DNA from: Catellatospora sp. TT07R-123
Lineage (GTDB): Bacteria > Actinomycetota > Actinomycetes > Mycobacteriales > Micromonosporaceae
DNA length: 64,000 nucleotides
Reading direction: 5' to 3'
NCBI RefSeq assembly: GCF_018327705.1
Contig: NZ_BNEM01000002.1
Location: forward strand, 3,844,001-3,908,000
A model generated the notes under the pieces. That model made no database searches. It saw only the letters and a program-made list of their open reading frames with translations, and was not told the DNA's origin. The stretch's first letter is position 1. Each line of letters opens with the position of its first letter. Position numbers and translations under genes: made by a program. Positions 16,328 through 24,216 of the stretch are shown here, in pieces.

Positions 16328-17899
16328 ATGTCGGACGGCGTCGACGACCCGCACCAGGAGGCGCTGGGCGAACTCGCCCTCGCCGCCCTGGCCTGGGACG
16401 AGCAGGACTTCGAGCACGCCGCGAACCACCTGTGCGCGGCCCTGGCCCACGAGCCGACCCTTCCCGAGGCGCACGAGCTGCTGGCCCGGCTGGCCGCGCG
16501 CGACGACGACGGCGGCGTCGCCCTGTTCCGGCCCGGACGGCGCGCGTTCATCGGGCAGGTCGTGGCGTACGCGCACGTGCTGGCCCGGCGCGGGGACGTC
16601 GTCGACGCCCTGTCGCTGCTGGCCCAGGCCACCGCGCACGACCCCTCCCGGCCCTGGGCCGACGTCGCCTGGGTGCACGCGGTGGACCCGGGCCGGATCA
16701 ACCCCGAGCACCTGGTCGGCGTGCTGCTGACCGTGCTCGGCGCGCTGCCCGACCCGGCCCCCGCGCCGGTCGCCGCGGCCAACCGCGCCTACCTCGTGCT
16801 GGCCGAACGGGCGCTGACCGCGTTCCCGCGCGCGGCGCTGCTGCACGGGGCGGCCTCCGGGGTGGCCCGGCGGATGGGCGCGGTGCCGCTGGCGCTGCGC
16901 TGGGCCGAGCGCGGGGCGTACCTGGAGTCGGGCAAGCTCACCGAGATGTGGCGGGCCAACGCGCTGCGCGCGGACGGGCAGCTCGACGCGGCCGTGGCGG
17001 CGATGCGGGCGGCGCAGCGGCACGACCCCGACGACCTGGCCGTCACCTCCGACCTGGCCATCTGGCTGACCGAGGCGGGGCGGCCCGACGAGGGCCTGCG
17101 GCTGATCGAGGCGGCGGTGCGGCGCGACCCGACGTACGACTGCGCCGTGCACACCGCACACCGGCTGCGGTTCCTGGCCGACGGCGACCCCGGCCACCTG
17201 GTGGCGCTGGCCGACTTCATGCGCGCCCAGCCCTCGGGCAGCCACGAGCACCTCGACCTCGACGAGTGCTGCGAGGCGCTGCCGTGGCTCGGCTACGTCC
17301 CGCCGCCGACCGGCGCGCCGTCCGGCCCGGCCGCCCCGTTGCGCGGCGGCGGCGAGCTCGACGCGCTGCTCGACCTCGACTGGGGGCCACCGCCCTCGCG
17401 ATACGACCTGGCGATCCGGCTGTCGTCGCTGCGCACCGAGGACCTGCTGGCCGTGCTGCACGCCGCCGAGGGCGGGGACGCGGGCGCCCGGCGGCGGCAG
17501 CTGTGGTGCTGCCTCGGGCTGCTGCACCACCGCACCGGCGAGCCGTGGGCCACCTCGACCCGCCGCCGCACGCTGGTCGACCTGGCGTTCGGCCCGGCCG
17601 ACGGCGCCGCCGAGGCGGCACTGTACGCCCTGGCCACCGCCGCGTGGGTGGATCCGGACTGCCGGGCCGACGTGGCCGAGCTGGTCGCGGCGCGCTTCGA
17701 CGCGGCCGCCTCCGCCGAGGGCGGCGCGACGGTGGCGCAGCTCGCCTTCATCACGCCGGGACTGGACGAGGCGGTCCGGACCCGGGTCTGGGCCGTCTGC
17801 GCCGGGCACTGGCCCCGGCCGTACACCCCGATGGCGCACCGGGCACTGCCCGCGCCGCCGCGGCGCTCCTGGTTGGACCGCCTCCTGCGCCGCCCCTGA
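16328..17899 (+). CDS. TPR-repeat protein, function unknown
   Basis: A 523-residue soluble protein made largely of helical tetratricopeptide-like repeats: the N-terminal 120 residues (ALAALAWDEQDFEHAANHL, AHVLARRGDVVDALSLLAQ) and the middle (ANALRADGQLDAAVAAMRAA, AIWLTEAGRPDEGLRLIE). The C-terminal 170 residues are helical with several Cys and His (LWCCLGLLHHRTG) and a basic end SWLDRLLRRP. It has no signal peptide. TPR proteins act as scaffolds; the partner is unknown. A GAGG motif precedes the ATG at 16328. It is divergent from the SIS gene and followed by a bidirectional terminator. Confidence 0.78.
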   Translation: MSDGVDDPHQEALGELALAALAWDEQDFEHAANHLCAALAHEPTLPEAHELLARLAARDDDGGVALFRPGRRAFIGQVVAYAHVLARRGDVVDALSLLAQATAHDPSRPWADVAWVHAVDPGRINPEHLVGVLLTVLGALPDPAPAPVAAANRAYLVLAERALTAFPRAALLHGAASGVARRMGAVPLALRWAERGAYLESGKLTEMWRANALRADGQLDAAVAAMRAAQRHDPDDLAVTSDLAIWLTEAGRPDEGLRLIEAAVRRDPTYDCAVHTAHRLRFLADGDPGHLVALADFMRAQPSGSHEHLDLDECCEALPWLGYVPPPTGAPSGPAAPLRGGGELDALLDLDWGPPPSRYDLAIRLSSLRTEDLLAVLHAAEGGDAGARRRQLWCCLGLLHHRTGEPWATSTRRRTLVDLAFGPADGAAEAALYALATAAWVDPDCRADVAELVAARFDAAASAEGGATVAQLAFITPGLDEAVRTRVWAVCAGHWPRPYTPMAHRALPAPPRRSWLDRLLRRP

Positions 17900-17911
17900 C
17901 CCCGGACAGGC

Positions 17912-17947
17912 GGCAGCCCCGGCGACAGGCGGGTCGCCGGGGCTGCC
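17912..17947. terminator. bidirectional hairpin terminator
   Basis: 14-bp perfect stem ggcagccccggcga / tcgccggggctgcc with an 8-base loop between the converging TPR and MFS genes. Confidence 0.8.
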
Positions 17948-17960
17948 AGGTCTTGCGGGA

Positions 17961-19559
17961 TCAGTCGATGGCGACCAGCGGGCGCAGCTCGGCCTCGCCC
18001 TCGGCACCCTCGGCGGCAGGCTCGGCGCCGCGCAGCGGCACCTCCTTGATGAACCAGGCCGCGACCGGGACCAGGATCGCGAAGCCCAGCGCCCACCAGA
18101 ACAGGCCCGAGGTCGCGAACGAGATGCCGTGGATCACGATCTGCTTGACCGCCGGCGGCAGGGCGTCGAGCTGGGTCGGCTGGAGCGCACCGATGTTGAT
18201 GCTGCCCATCGAGCTGCCCGCGCCGGCCGGGACGTTGGCGGCGATGTCGTCCTTCAGGCGGTTGATGAACACCGCGCCGAACAGCGACACACCGAACGAG
18301 CCGCCGATGGAGCGGACGAACGTCGCGGTCGAGCTGGAGACGCCCAGGTCCTTGCGGTCGACGCTGTTCTGCGCGATCAGCATGGTGGTCTGCATCAGGA
18401 AGCCCATGCCGATGCCCAGGAGCAGGATGTAGATCGACGACTCGGTCCGGCTGGTGTCGGTGTCCAGGCGGGTGAGCAGGAACATCGAGACCGCGAGCAC
18501 CACGCCGCCGAGGATCGGGAAGATCCGGTACTTGCCGGTCTTGGTGATGGTGCGGCCCGCGACGACCGAGGTCACCATCATGCCCGCCATCATCGGCAGC
18601 AGCAGCAGGCCGCTGTTGGTCGCCGAGGCGCCCTGGACGGTCTGCATGTACAGCGGCAGGAAGGAGATCGCGCCGAACATCGCGAAGCCGACCATGAAGC
18701 CGATGATCGAGACCAGGCTGAAGTTGCGGTTGCGGAAGATGCCCAGCGGCAGGATCGGCTCCGGAACCCGGGTCTGGGTCCACAGGAAGACGCCCAGCAG
18801 CAGCACGCCCGCGACGGCCAGCCCGATGATCTCCTTCGAGCCCCACGCGTACTTGGAGCCGCCCCAGGTGGTGATCAGGACGAGCGCGGTCACGCCGACG
18901 CTGAGCAGCGCGGCGCCGATCCAGTCGATGCGGTGCTCGGTGCGGTACTTCGGCAGGTGCAGGGTGGTGGCCAGCACGAACAGGCCGACGCCGCCGAGGG
19001 GCAGGTTGATGTAGAAGGCCCAGCGCCAGTCGGCGTGGTCGGTGATGAAGCCGCCGATGAACGGGCCCGCGATCATCGCGACACCCATGATCGCGGCCAT
19101 CATGCCCTGGTACTTGCCGCGCTCGCGCGGGGGCACGAGGTCACCGATGATCGCCATCGCGCCGACCATCAGACCGCCGCCGCCGAGGCCCTGCAGCGCC
19201 CGGAAGGCGATCAGCTGGGTCATGCCCGAGGCCGGGTCGATCTCGCCCGCGGCGCCCGACAGGGCCGAGCCGATCAGGAAGATCACGATCGAGGTCAGGA
19301 AGATGGTCTTGCGGCCGTACAGGTCGCCGAGCTTGCCCCAGATCGGGGTCGAGATGGTGGTGCCGAGCACGTACGCCGTGACCACCCAGGAGAGCTTGTC
19401 CAGGCCGCCCAGCTCGCCGACGATCCGCGGCATCGCGGTACCGACGATCATGTTGTCGAGCATCGCCAGCAGGATGGCGAGCATCAGACCGGGCAGCACG
19501 ACCTTGAGGTTCGGCTTGGGGATTGTCGGGGATGACGCCCGATCTAGGACTTCGGTCAC
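17961..19559 (-). CDS. 14-helix MFS drug exporter (DHA2, EmrB/QacA type)
   Basis: A 532-residue integral membrane protein with about 14 spans, expected to pump drugs out with proton exchange. Motif A is present as GKLGDLYGRKTIFL; motif C-like AGPFIGGFI and the DHA2-typical LDNMIVGTAMPRI in helix 1, with an Asp in the membrane, are visible. The C terminus is a short cytoplasmic tail rich in Ala and Glu. It is divergent from a TetR gene with repeated sequence elements between them, the standard arrangement for an efflux pump under ligand-responsive repression. Confidence 0.93.
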   Translation of the reverse strand: MTEVLDRASSPTIPKPNLKVVLPGLMLAILLAMLDNMIVGTAMPRIVGELGGLDKLSWVVTAYVLGTTISTPIWGKLGDLYGRKTIFLTSIVIFLIGSALSGAAGEIDPASGMTQLIAFRALQGLGGGGLMVGAMAIIGDLVPPRERGKYQGMMAAIMGVAMIAGPFIGGFITDHADWRWAFYINLPLGGVGLFVLATTLHLPKYRTEHRIDWIGAALLSVGVTALVLITTWGGSKYAWGSKEIIGLAVAGVLLLGVFLWTQTRVPEPILPLGIFRNRNFSLVSIIGFMVGFAMFGAISFLPLYMQTVQGASATNSGLLLLPMMAGMMVTSVVAGRTITKTGKYRIFPILGGVVLAVSMFLLTRLDTDTSRTESSIYILLLGIGMGFLMQTTMLIAQNSVDRKDLGVSSSTATFVRSIGGSFGVSLFGAVFINRLKDDIAANVPAGAGSSMGSINIGALQPTQLDALPPAVKQIVIHGISFATSGLFWWALGFAILVPVAAWFIKEVPLRGAEPAAEGAEGEAELRPLVAID

Positions 19560-19590
19560 GGGGGAGGCTCCGCTTCTGATTACCGGCTTG

Positions 19591-19652
19591 CTTACTTGCC
19601 GCCCGGCTAGATAATTTACTAGCCGTACGGTAAGTTACTTACTTGCCGCCCG
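19591..19652. promoter_or_regulatory. probable TetR operator region between exporter and repressor
   Basis: The 150-bp divergent gap contains the direct repeat cttacttgccgcccg at 19591-19605 and 19638-19652 (47 bp apart) and an inverted repeat ggctag / ctagcc at 19605-19624 with an AT-rich centre. The area is much richer in A+T than its surroundings, as expected for overlapping divergent promoters. Confidence 0.6.
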
Positions 19653-19709
19653 TCAAGCTAGTAACGCGGGAGGATGAGAAGTGTGGTCCACCCGACAACG
19701 GAGCCAGCG

Positions 19710-20300
19710 ATGAACCCTGCAGAGCACCGCGCCGAGAGCCGGCCGGACACCCGGGCCCGCATCCAGGCCGTCGCGCTCGAACTGTTCACCGAGCACGGCT
19801 ACGATGCCACGTCCCTGCGCGAGATCGCCGAGCGCCTCGGCGTGACGAAGGCCGCACTCTACTACCACTTCAAGAGCAAAGAAGAGATCGTCGACAGCTT
19901 CAGCGCCGACCACTTCGAGAAGATCAAAGAGATCGTGGCCTGGGGCCAGCAGCAGGAGCGCACCCCGCAGTTCCGGCGCGAGTTCCTCCAGCGCTACGCC
20001 GACCAGCTCTACCGGGGCCAGCACCACCAGATCATGAAGTTCTTCCACCAGAACCAGCCGGCGATCAAGCACACCCAGAACGGCGCGCGCATGCGCGAGG
20101 TGTTCATCCAGGTCATCGACCTGCTCGCCGACCCGGCCACGGCCAGCCCGACCGACCGGCTGCGCGCCGGCCTGGCGGTGATGTCGCTGCACGCGAGCTG
20201 GCTGCTGCTGGAGAACGAGCAGATCACCGACGACCAGCGCCAGGAGGCGTCCGTCGAGGTCGCGCTGGACCTGATCGACCGCGCGGGTCAGAGCGGATAG
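19710..20300 (+). CDS. TetR family transcriptional regulator
   Basis: A 196-residue repressor. The N-terminal helix-turn-helix lies at about residues 15-60: RIQAVALELFTEHGYDATSLREIAERLGVTKAALYYHFKSKEE (read here in parts), the classical TetR pattern ending in ALYYHFKSK. The C-terminal helical ligand domain is less conserved. The ATG at 19710 has GGAG at the right distance; an upstream in-frame ATG at 19674 lies inside the operator region. Most likely represses the divergent exporter and itself. Its last codons overlap the convergent acetyltransferase by 13 bp. Confidence 0.9.
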   Translation: MNPAEHRAESRPDTRARIQAVALELFTEHGYDATSLREIAERLGVTKAALYYHFKSKEEIVDSFSADHFEKIKEIVAWGQQQERTPQFRREFLQRYADQLYRGQHHQIMKFFHQNQPAIKHTQNGARMREVFIQVIDLLADPATASPTDRLRAGLAVMSLHASWLLLENEQITDDQRQEASVEVALDLIDRAGQSG

Positions 20301-20788
20301 CGCAGCCCGAGCAGGGTCACCCCGGGCAGCGGCGACCAGTCGCGCTCGGGGAACCGCTCGAAGCCCAGGCGCTCGTAGAGGCGCTGGGCGTCGCGCGCGA
20401 AGTCGCGCACGCAGATGACGACGGTGGCGCAGCCCGCCTCGGCGGCCCGGTCCAGGCAGGCGCGCACCAGCGCCTCGCCGACCCCGCGGCCCTGCGCCGA
20501 CGGCGTGACCGCCAGCATCCGGAACTCGGCCTCCCCCGCCTTGGAGACCTCCGCCAGCGGGGTGCCCGCCAGCACGAACGTGACCGCGCCCAGCACCCGG
20601 CCGGTCGCGGCGTCCGCCGCCACCAGCAGCGCGCCCAGGTCGGCACGGGCGCCCGCGTCGAGCAGGTGCGCCTCGTACGGGTGCCCCTCGCGGGTCTGCC
20701 CGTCACCCCGGTACGCGGCGACGGACAGCTCGCCGATCTCGTCCAGGTCGGCGGGGACGGCCGACCGGACGACGATCCCGGCCGTCAT
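20288..20788 (-). CDS. GNAT family N-acetyltransferase
   Basis: A 166-residue acetyltransferase of the GNAT fold. The acetyl-CoA binding motif A is seen as MLAVTPSAQGRGVGEALVRA (Q/R-x-x-G-x-G), preceded by a beta strand AEFRMLAV and followed by VVICVRDFARDAQRLYERLGFERF, the typical motif B end. Substrate unknown. It overlaps the upstream biotinyl carrier gene by ATGA, so the two are likely co-transcribed. Confidence 0.88.
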   Translation of the reverse strand: MTAGIVVRSAVPADLDEIGELSVAAYRGDGQTREGHPYEAHLLDAGARADLGALLVAADAATGRVLGAVTFVLAGTPLAEVSKAGEAEFRMLAVTPSAQGRGVGEALVRACLDRAAEAGCATVVICVRDFARDAQRLYERLGFERFPERDWSPLPGVTLLGLRYPL

Positions 20789-21000
20789 TCGATGACGGCG
20801 ATCAGGTCGCCCTCCTGGACGACGTCGCCCTCGTTCACGGCGATCTTGGAAACGACGCCGTCGGACTCGGTGATGACGGGGATCTCCATCTTCATCGACT
20901 CGAGGATGACCAGGGTGTCGCCGTCGGAGACCTCGTCACCGGCAGCCGCCACGACCTTCCACACGTTCGCCACCATCTCGGCCCGGATCTCCTCGGCCAT
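20785..21000 (-). CDS. biotin/lipoyl-binding carrier protein
   Basis: A 71-residue single-domain biotinyl carrier. The biotinylation site is LESMKMEIPV with Lys37 as the modified residue; the flanking half-barrel repeats (AEMVANVWKVVAAAGDEV and DGVVSKIAVNEGDVVQEGD) are complete. Free-standing proteins of this kind may serve as the carrier of an acyl-CoA carboxylase. GGAAGGGG precedes the ATG at 21000. Translationally coupled to the downstream acetyltransferase. No carboxylase or ligase gene is adjacent. Confidence 0.9.
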   Translation of the reverse strand: MAEEIRAEMVANVWKVVAAAGDEVSDGDTLVILESMKMEIPVITESDGVVSKIAVNEGDVVQEGDLIAVIE

Positions 21001-21125
21001 CGCCTGCCCCTTCCTCGCTGAAGTAAGACGTCCGTATCCAATCACGGAGCGCCGGAACACGGACGGCCAACCGGCGCATAGGATTTCGACGGACATGCAC
21101 CCGTCAGGGAGAAGAGGTGTCGACC

Positions 21126-21200
21126 ATGGGCAAGCGCGCACGTAAGAAGAGGCAGCGCAAGGGCTCGAAGGCCAACCACGGCAAGCGACCCAACAGCTAA
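21126..21200 (+). CDS. large ribosomal subunit protein bL37
   Basis: A 24-residue, extremely basic peptide: it begins MGKRARKKRQRKGS and ends KANHGKRPNS. This matches the actinobacterial ribosomal protein bL37 first seen in mycobacterial ribosome structures, in length, in the GKR-KKR start and in the ANHGKRPN end. It is too small for most gene finders. A GAGAAGAGG run lies about ten bases before the ATG. It is not in an operon with other ribosomal genes; the MoxR gene follows 33 bp downstream. Confidence 0.88.
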   Translation: MGKRARKKRQRKGSKANHGKRPNS

Positions 21201-21233
21201 TCCTGTTGCCGGGGTGCACGGCGGGGCGGAGCA

Positions 21234-22304
21234 TTGCCCGTCGTGCACTCCGCGCTCACCGTCACCCCCGCCCGGCTGCCCGACCTGCTGCTGCACGTCG
21301 CGGTGGTCCGGCCCGTGTTCGTCTGGGGCGCCCCCGGCATCGGCAAGAGCTCCCTGGTCCGCGCCTTCGCCGAATCCCTCGGGCTGCCCTGCGTCACCCT
21401 CGTCGGGACCCAGCTCGCCGCCGAGGACCTGATCGGCGTGCCCGAGCTGCGCGACGGCCGCAGCCGCTTCGCGCCGCCGGAGTCGATCGCGCGCACCGAG
21501 CCCTACTGCCTGTTCCTGGACGAGCTGAACGCGTCCAGCCCCGAGGTGCAGAAGGCCTTCTACTCGCTGATCCTGGACCGCCGCATCGGCTCGTACGAGC
21601 TGCCGGCCGGTTCGATCGTGATCGGAGCGGGTAACCGCGCCACCGACAACGCCCTCGCCCGGCCGATGGCGTCGGCCCTGGTCAACCGCCTGATCCACGT
21701 GCACCTGCGGGCCTCGGCGACCGACTGGCTGGCCTGGGCCGCCGAATCCGCCATCCACCCGTGGGTGCTGGACTACCTGACCCAGCGGCCCGACCACCTG
21801 TGGACCCAGCCGCCCAAGACCGAGGAGCCGTTCTCCAGCCCGCGCTCCTGGCACATGCTGTCCGACGCGCTCACCTCGTACGGCGAGGGGGTCGAGGAGG
21901 AGACGCTGCGGCTGCTGGCCGGGGGCACCCTCACCGCGGCGCACGCGTCGGGCTTCTGCGCGTACGTGAAGACCGTGCGCCACCGGTACGGCCTCGACGC
22001 GATCATCCGGGGCGAGGCGTCCTGGCCCCGCGCGGTCACCGACCGCGACCTGCTCTACTTCTTCGCCGAGACGTTCCGGGCCCGCCTGGTCAAGGAGCTG
22101 CCCGCCAGCCGTGAGCACGCCTCCCGCGCGGTACGCGACTTCGCGGTGCGCGCCAAGGGGCTGCTGGTCGAACTGGCCGAGATCTCGCTGGAGTGCGCGC
22201 AGCTCGTGGTGGCCGCCGACGACGAGGGCCGGCCGGTGCTGCCCGCGTGGTTCCTGGTCGAGGTCACCCGCGACCTGCCGCGCCTGGTCGCGGCCCGGGT
22301 GTGA
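21234..22304 (+). CDS. MoxR-type AAA+ ATPase
   Basis: A 356-residue AAA+ protein. The Walker A motif is FVWGAPGIGKSSLVRAF (about residues 29-45), Walker B is CLFLDELNASS, and sensor-type sequences VIGAGNRATDNALARPMAS follow. The C-terminal 150 residues form a helical lid. MoxR ATPases act as chaperones or activators together with VWA-domain partners. The partner gene begins 7 bp downstream. The start is taken as TTG at 21234, with GGCGGAG upstream; a GTG at 21243 is an alternative. Confidence 0.9.
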   Translation: MPVVHSALTVTPARLPDLLLHVAVVRPVFVWGAPGIGKSSLVRAFAESLGLPCVTLVGTQLAAEDLIGVPELRDGRSRFAPPESIARTEPYCLFLDELNASSPEVQKAFYSLILDRRIGSYELPAGSIVIGAGNRATDNALARPMASALVNRLIHVHLRASATDWLAWAAESAIHPWVLDYLTQRPDHLWTQPPKTEEPFSSPRSWHMLSDALTSYGEGVEEETLRLLAGGTLTAAHASGFCAYVKTVRHRYGLDAIIRGEASWPRAVTDRDLLYFFAETFRARLVKELPASREHASRAVRDFAVRAKGLLVELAEISLECAQLVVAADDEGRPVLPAWFLVEVTRDLPRLVAARV

Positions 22305-22311
22305 CCGCCCG

Positions 22312-24153
22312 GTGAGACGCCGTCCCCCGCCGAAGGCCGACCCGAACACGGAGGCCTACACCGAGGCGGTCCAGACCGTGAGCAACCTGCCGATGTTCCG
22401 CCCGATGAGCTCCGGCGGGCTGGGCTGGCGGCGCAGCATCCGTACGCACTGGGCGCCGGACGAGGAGCTGGGCCGGGCCCGCGGCTTCGCCCGGGTCGAC
22501 CCGGACGGGCGGATCACGGTCAACAGCGCCGCGCGCGCCACCGCCGAGGAGTGGACCTGGATCCTCACCCACTGCGTGCTGCACCTGGGCTTCGGCCACC
22601 TGGAGCCGGGGCGCCGCACCGACCGGGCCGCCCAGGCCGCGGCCTGCGTGGCGGTGGCCCGCTTCCAGCAGCAGCTGCGGCTCGGCAAGCCGCCGTTCGC
22701 GGTCCCGGCCGAGCTGCCCGGCGGTGACGAGGAGCGGATGGCGCAGCTGTGGCGCGACACCGCCGTCCCCGCGGATCTCGGCGCGCTGGGCTGCGGCGGC
22801 ACCGGGTCCGACCAGGATCCGGCCGGCGTCGTGCCCGAGGACGGGCCGCGCGCCGGGCGGACCGCCGGGCCGCCGCCGCTGACCTGGCCGGAGCTGTTCG
22901 CCGTCGGGCTGGCCGCCGCGGCCACCGAGGCGGTGCGCGCGTCAGGCGACCTGCGCACCCGCCCCGACGGCGAGCTCGACCCCGACAGCCCGTGGGAGAA
23001 GGCGCGCAGCTGGTTCGTCTCGTCGTACCCGCTGCTGGGAGCCCTCGCCGCCGGTTTCCGGATCGTGGCCGACGTGGAGCTCGCCCGCGCCTGGCAGATC
23101 TCCGTCGCGGCGATCGACGCGACCGCCGGGGAGATCTACGTCAACCCGCTGAACAAGCTGTCCGAGCCGCAGTGCCGGTTCGTGCTGGCGCACGAGATGC
23201 TGCACGCGGCGCTGCGCCACGGCGAGCGCACCGGCCCGCGCGACCCGTACCTGTGGAACGTCGCCACCGACTTCGTCATCAACGGCTGGCTGGTCGAGAT
23301 GGGCGTCGGCGAGGTGCCCGACGACCTGCTCCACGACCCGGCGCTCAAGGGCAAGTCCAGCGAGCAGGTGTACGACGAGATCACCACCAACCTGCGCCGC
23401 TACCGCAAGCTGGCCACCCTGCGCGGACGCGGCCTCGGCGACATCCTGAACCGCCCGGCCCCGGGCGCCGGGGAGGCCCGGCACGCGGGCGACCTCGACG
23501 ACTTCTACCGCCGCGCGCTGTGCACCGGCCTGTCGTACCACGAGCAGGGCCGGCGCGGGCTGCTGCCCGCCGGGCTGGTCGCCGAGATCCGGGTGCTGGA
23601 CAACCCGCCCCCGCCCTGGGACGTGCAGCTGGCGCAGTGGTTCGACCGGTACTTCACCCCGCTGGAGCCGGTGCGCACGTACGCCCGCCCGTCGCGGCGC
23701 CAGGCCTCGGCGCCGGACATCCCCCGGCCGGGGCGGTACTACCCCGAGCAGCTGGAGCGGCAGCGCACCTTCGGGGTCGTGCTGGACACCTCCGGCTCGA
23801 TGAGCGCCGAGCTGATGGGCCGGGCGCTGGGCGCGATCGCGTCGTACGCCCTGGCCCGCGACGTGCCCGCGGCCCGGGTCGTGTTCTGCGACGCGGCCGC
23901 CTACGACGCGGGCTACCTGCCGGTCGAGGAGATCGCCGGCCGGGTCCACGTACGCGGCCGCGGCGGCACCGAGCTCCAACCCGGCATCCGCGTCCTCGAA
24001 CGCGCCGACGACTTCCCCGCCGACGGCCCCATCCTGATCATCACCGACGGCGAGTGCGACGTCCTGCGCGTCCGCCGCGAACACGCCTACCTGATGCCCG
24101 CCCACGCCCGCCTCCCCTTCACCCCCCGCGGCCCCGTCTTCGCCCTGCGCTGA
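22312..24153 (+). CDS. VWA-domain protein with putative metallopeptidase domain (DUF2201-like)
   Basis: A 613-residue soluble protein. Residues about 20-450 contain a metallopeptidase-like region whose motif VLAHEMLHAALRHGERTG gives HExxH plus a downstream His. It is preceded by FVLA and followed by WNVATDFVINGWLVEMGVG. The last 130 residues form a VWA domain with the MIDAS DTSGSMS motif and LIITDGECD. This is the architecture of the DUF2201/VWA-like family found beside MoxR. The GTG at 22312 sits 7 bp after the MoxR stop; no clear SD, so coupling is likely. Substrate is unknown. Confidence 0.87.
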   Translation: MRRRPPPKADPNTEAYTEAVQTVSNLPMFRPMSSGGLGWRRSIRTHWAPDEELGRARGFARVDPDGRITVNSAARATAEEWTWILTHCVLHLGFGHLEPGRRTDRAAQAAACVAVARFQQQLRLGKPPFAVPAELPGGDEERMAQLWRDTAVPADLGALGCGGTGSDQDPAGVVPEDGPRAGRTAGPPPLTWPELFAVGLAAAATEAVRASGDLRTRPDGELDPDSPWEKARSWFVSSYPLLGALAAGFRIVADVELARAWQISVAAIDATAGEIYVNPLNKLSEPQCRFVLAHEMLHAALRHGERTGPRDPYLWNVATDFVINGWLVEMGVGEVPDDLLHDPALKGKSSEQVYDEITTNLRRYRKLATLRGRGLGDILNRPAPGAGEARHAGDLDDFYRRALCTGLSYHEQGRRGLLPAGLVAEIRVLDNPPPPWDVQLAQWFDRYFTPLEPVRTYARPSRRQASAPDIPRPGRYYPEQLERQRTFGVVLDTSGSMSAELMGRALGAIASYALARDVPAARVVFCDAAAYDAGYLPVEEIAGRVHVRGRGGTELQPGIRVLERADDFPADGPILIITDGECDVLRVRREHAYLMPAHARLPFTPRGPVFALR

Positions 24154-24160
24154 CCGGCCC

Positions 24161-24199
24161 GTCGATCATGAACTTATGGCCGTGTTCGACGGTGTGTCC
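24161..24199 (-). repeat. dispersed repeat family 2, copy B
   Basis: Read on the minus strand this is acaccgtcgaacacggccat followed by aagttcatgatcgac, almost identical to 7133-7172 and 48131-48170. It fills the gap between the VWA gene and the convergent downstream gene and lies 7 bp after the VWA stop. Confidence 0.9.
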
Positions 24200-24216
24200 C
24201 CACCCCGGCACCGTGA

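Noticed and set aside
16289-18007. Open frame of about 570 codons opposite the TPR protein
   Set aside because: The plus-strand product shows repeat structure and a good start; the minus frame is GC-driven.
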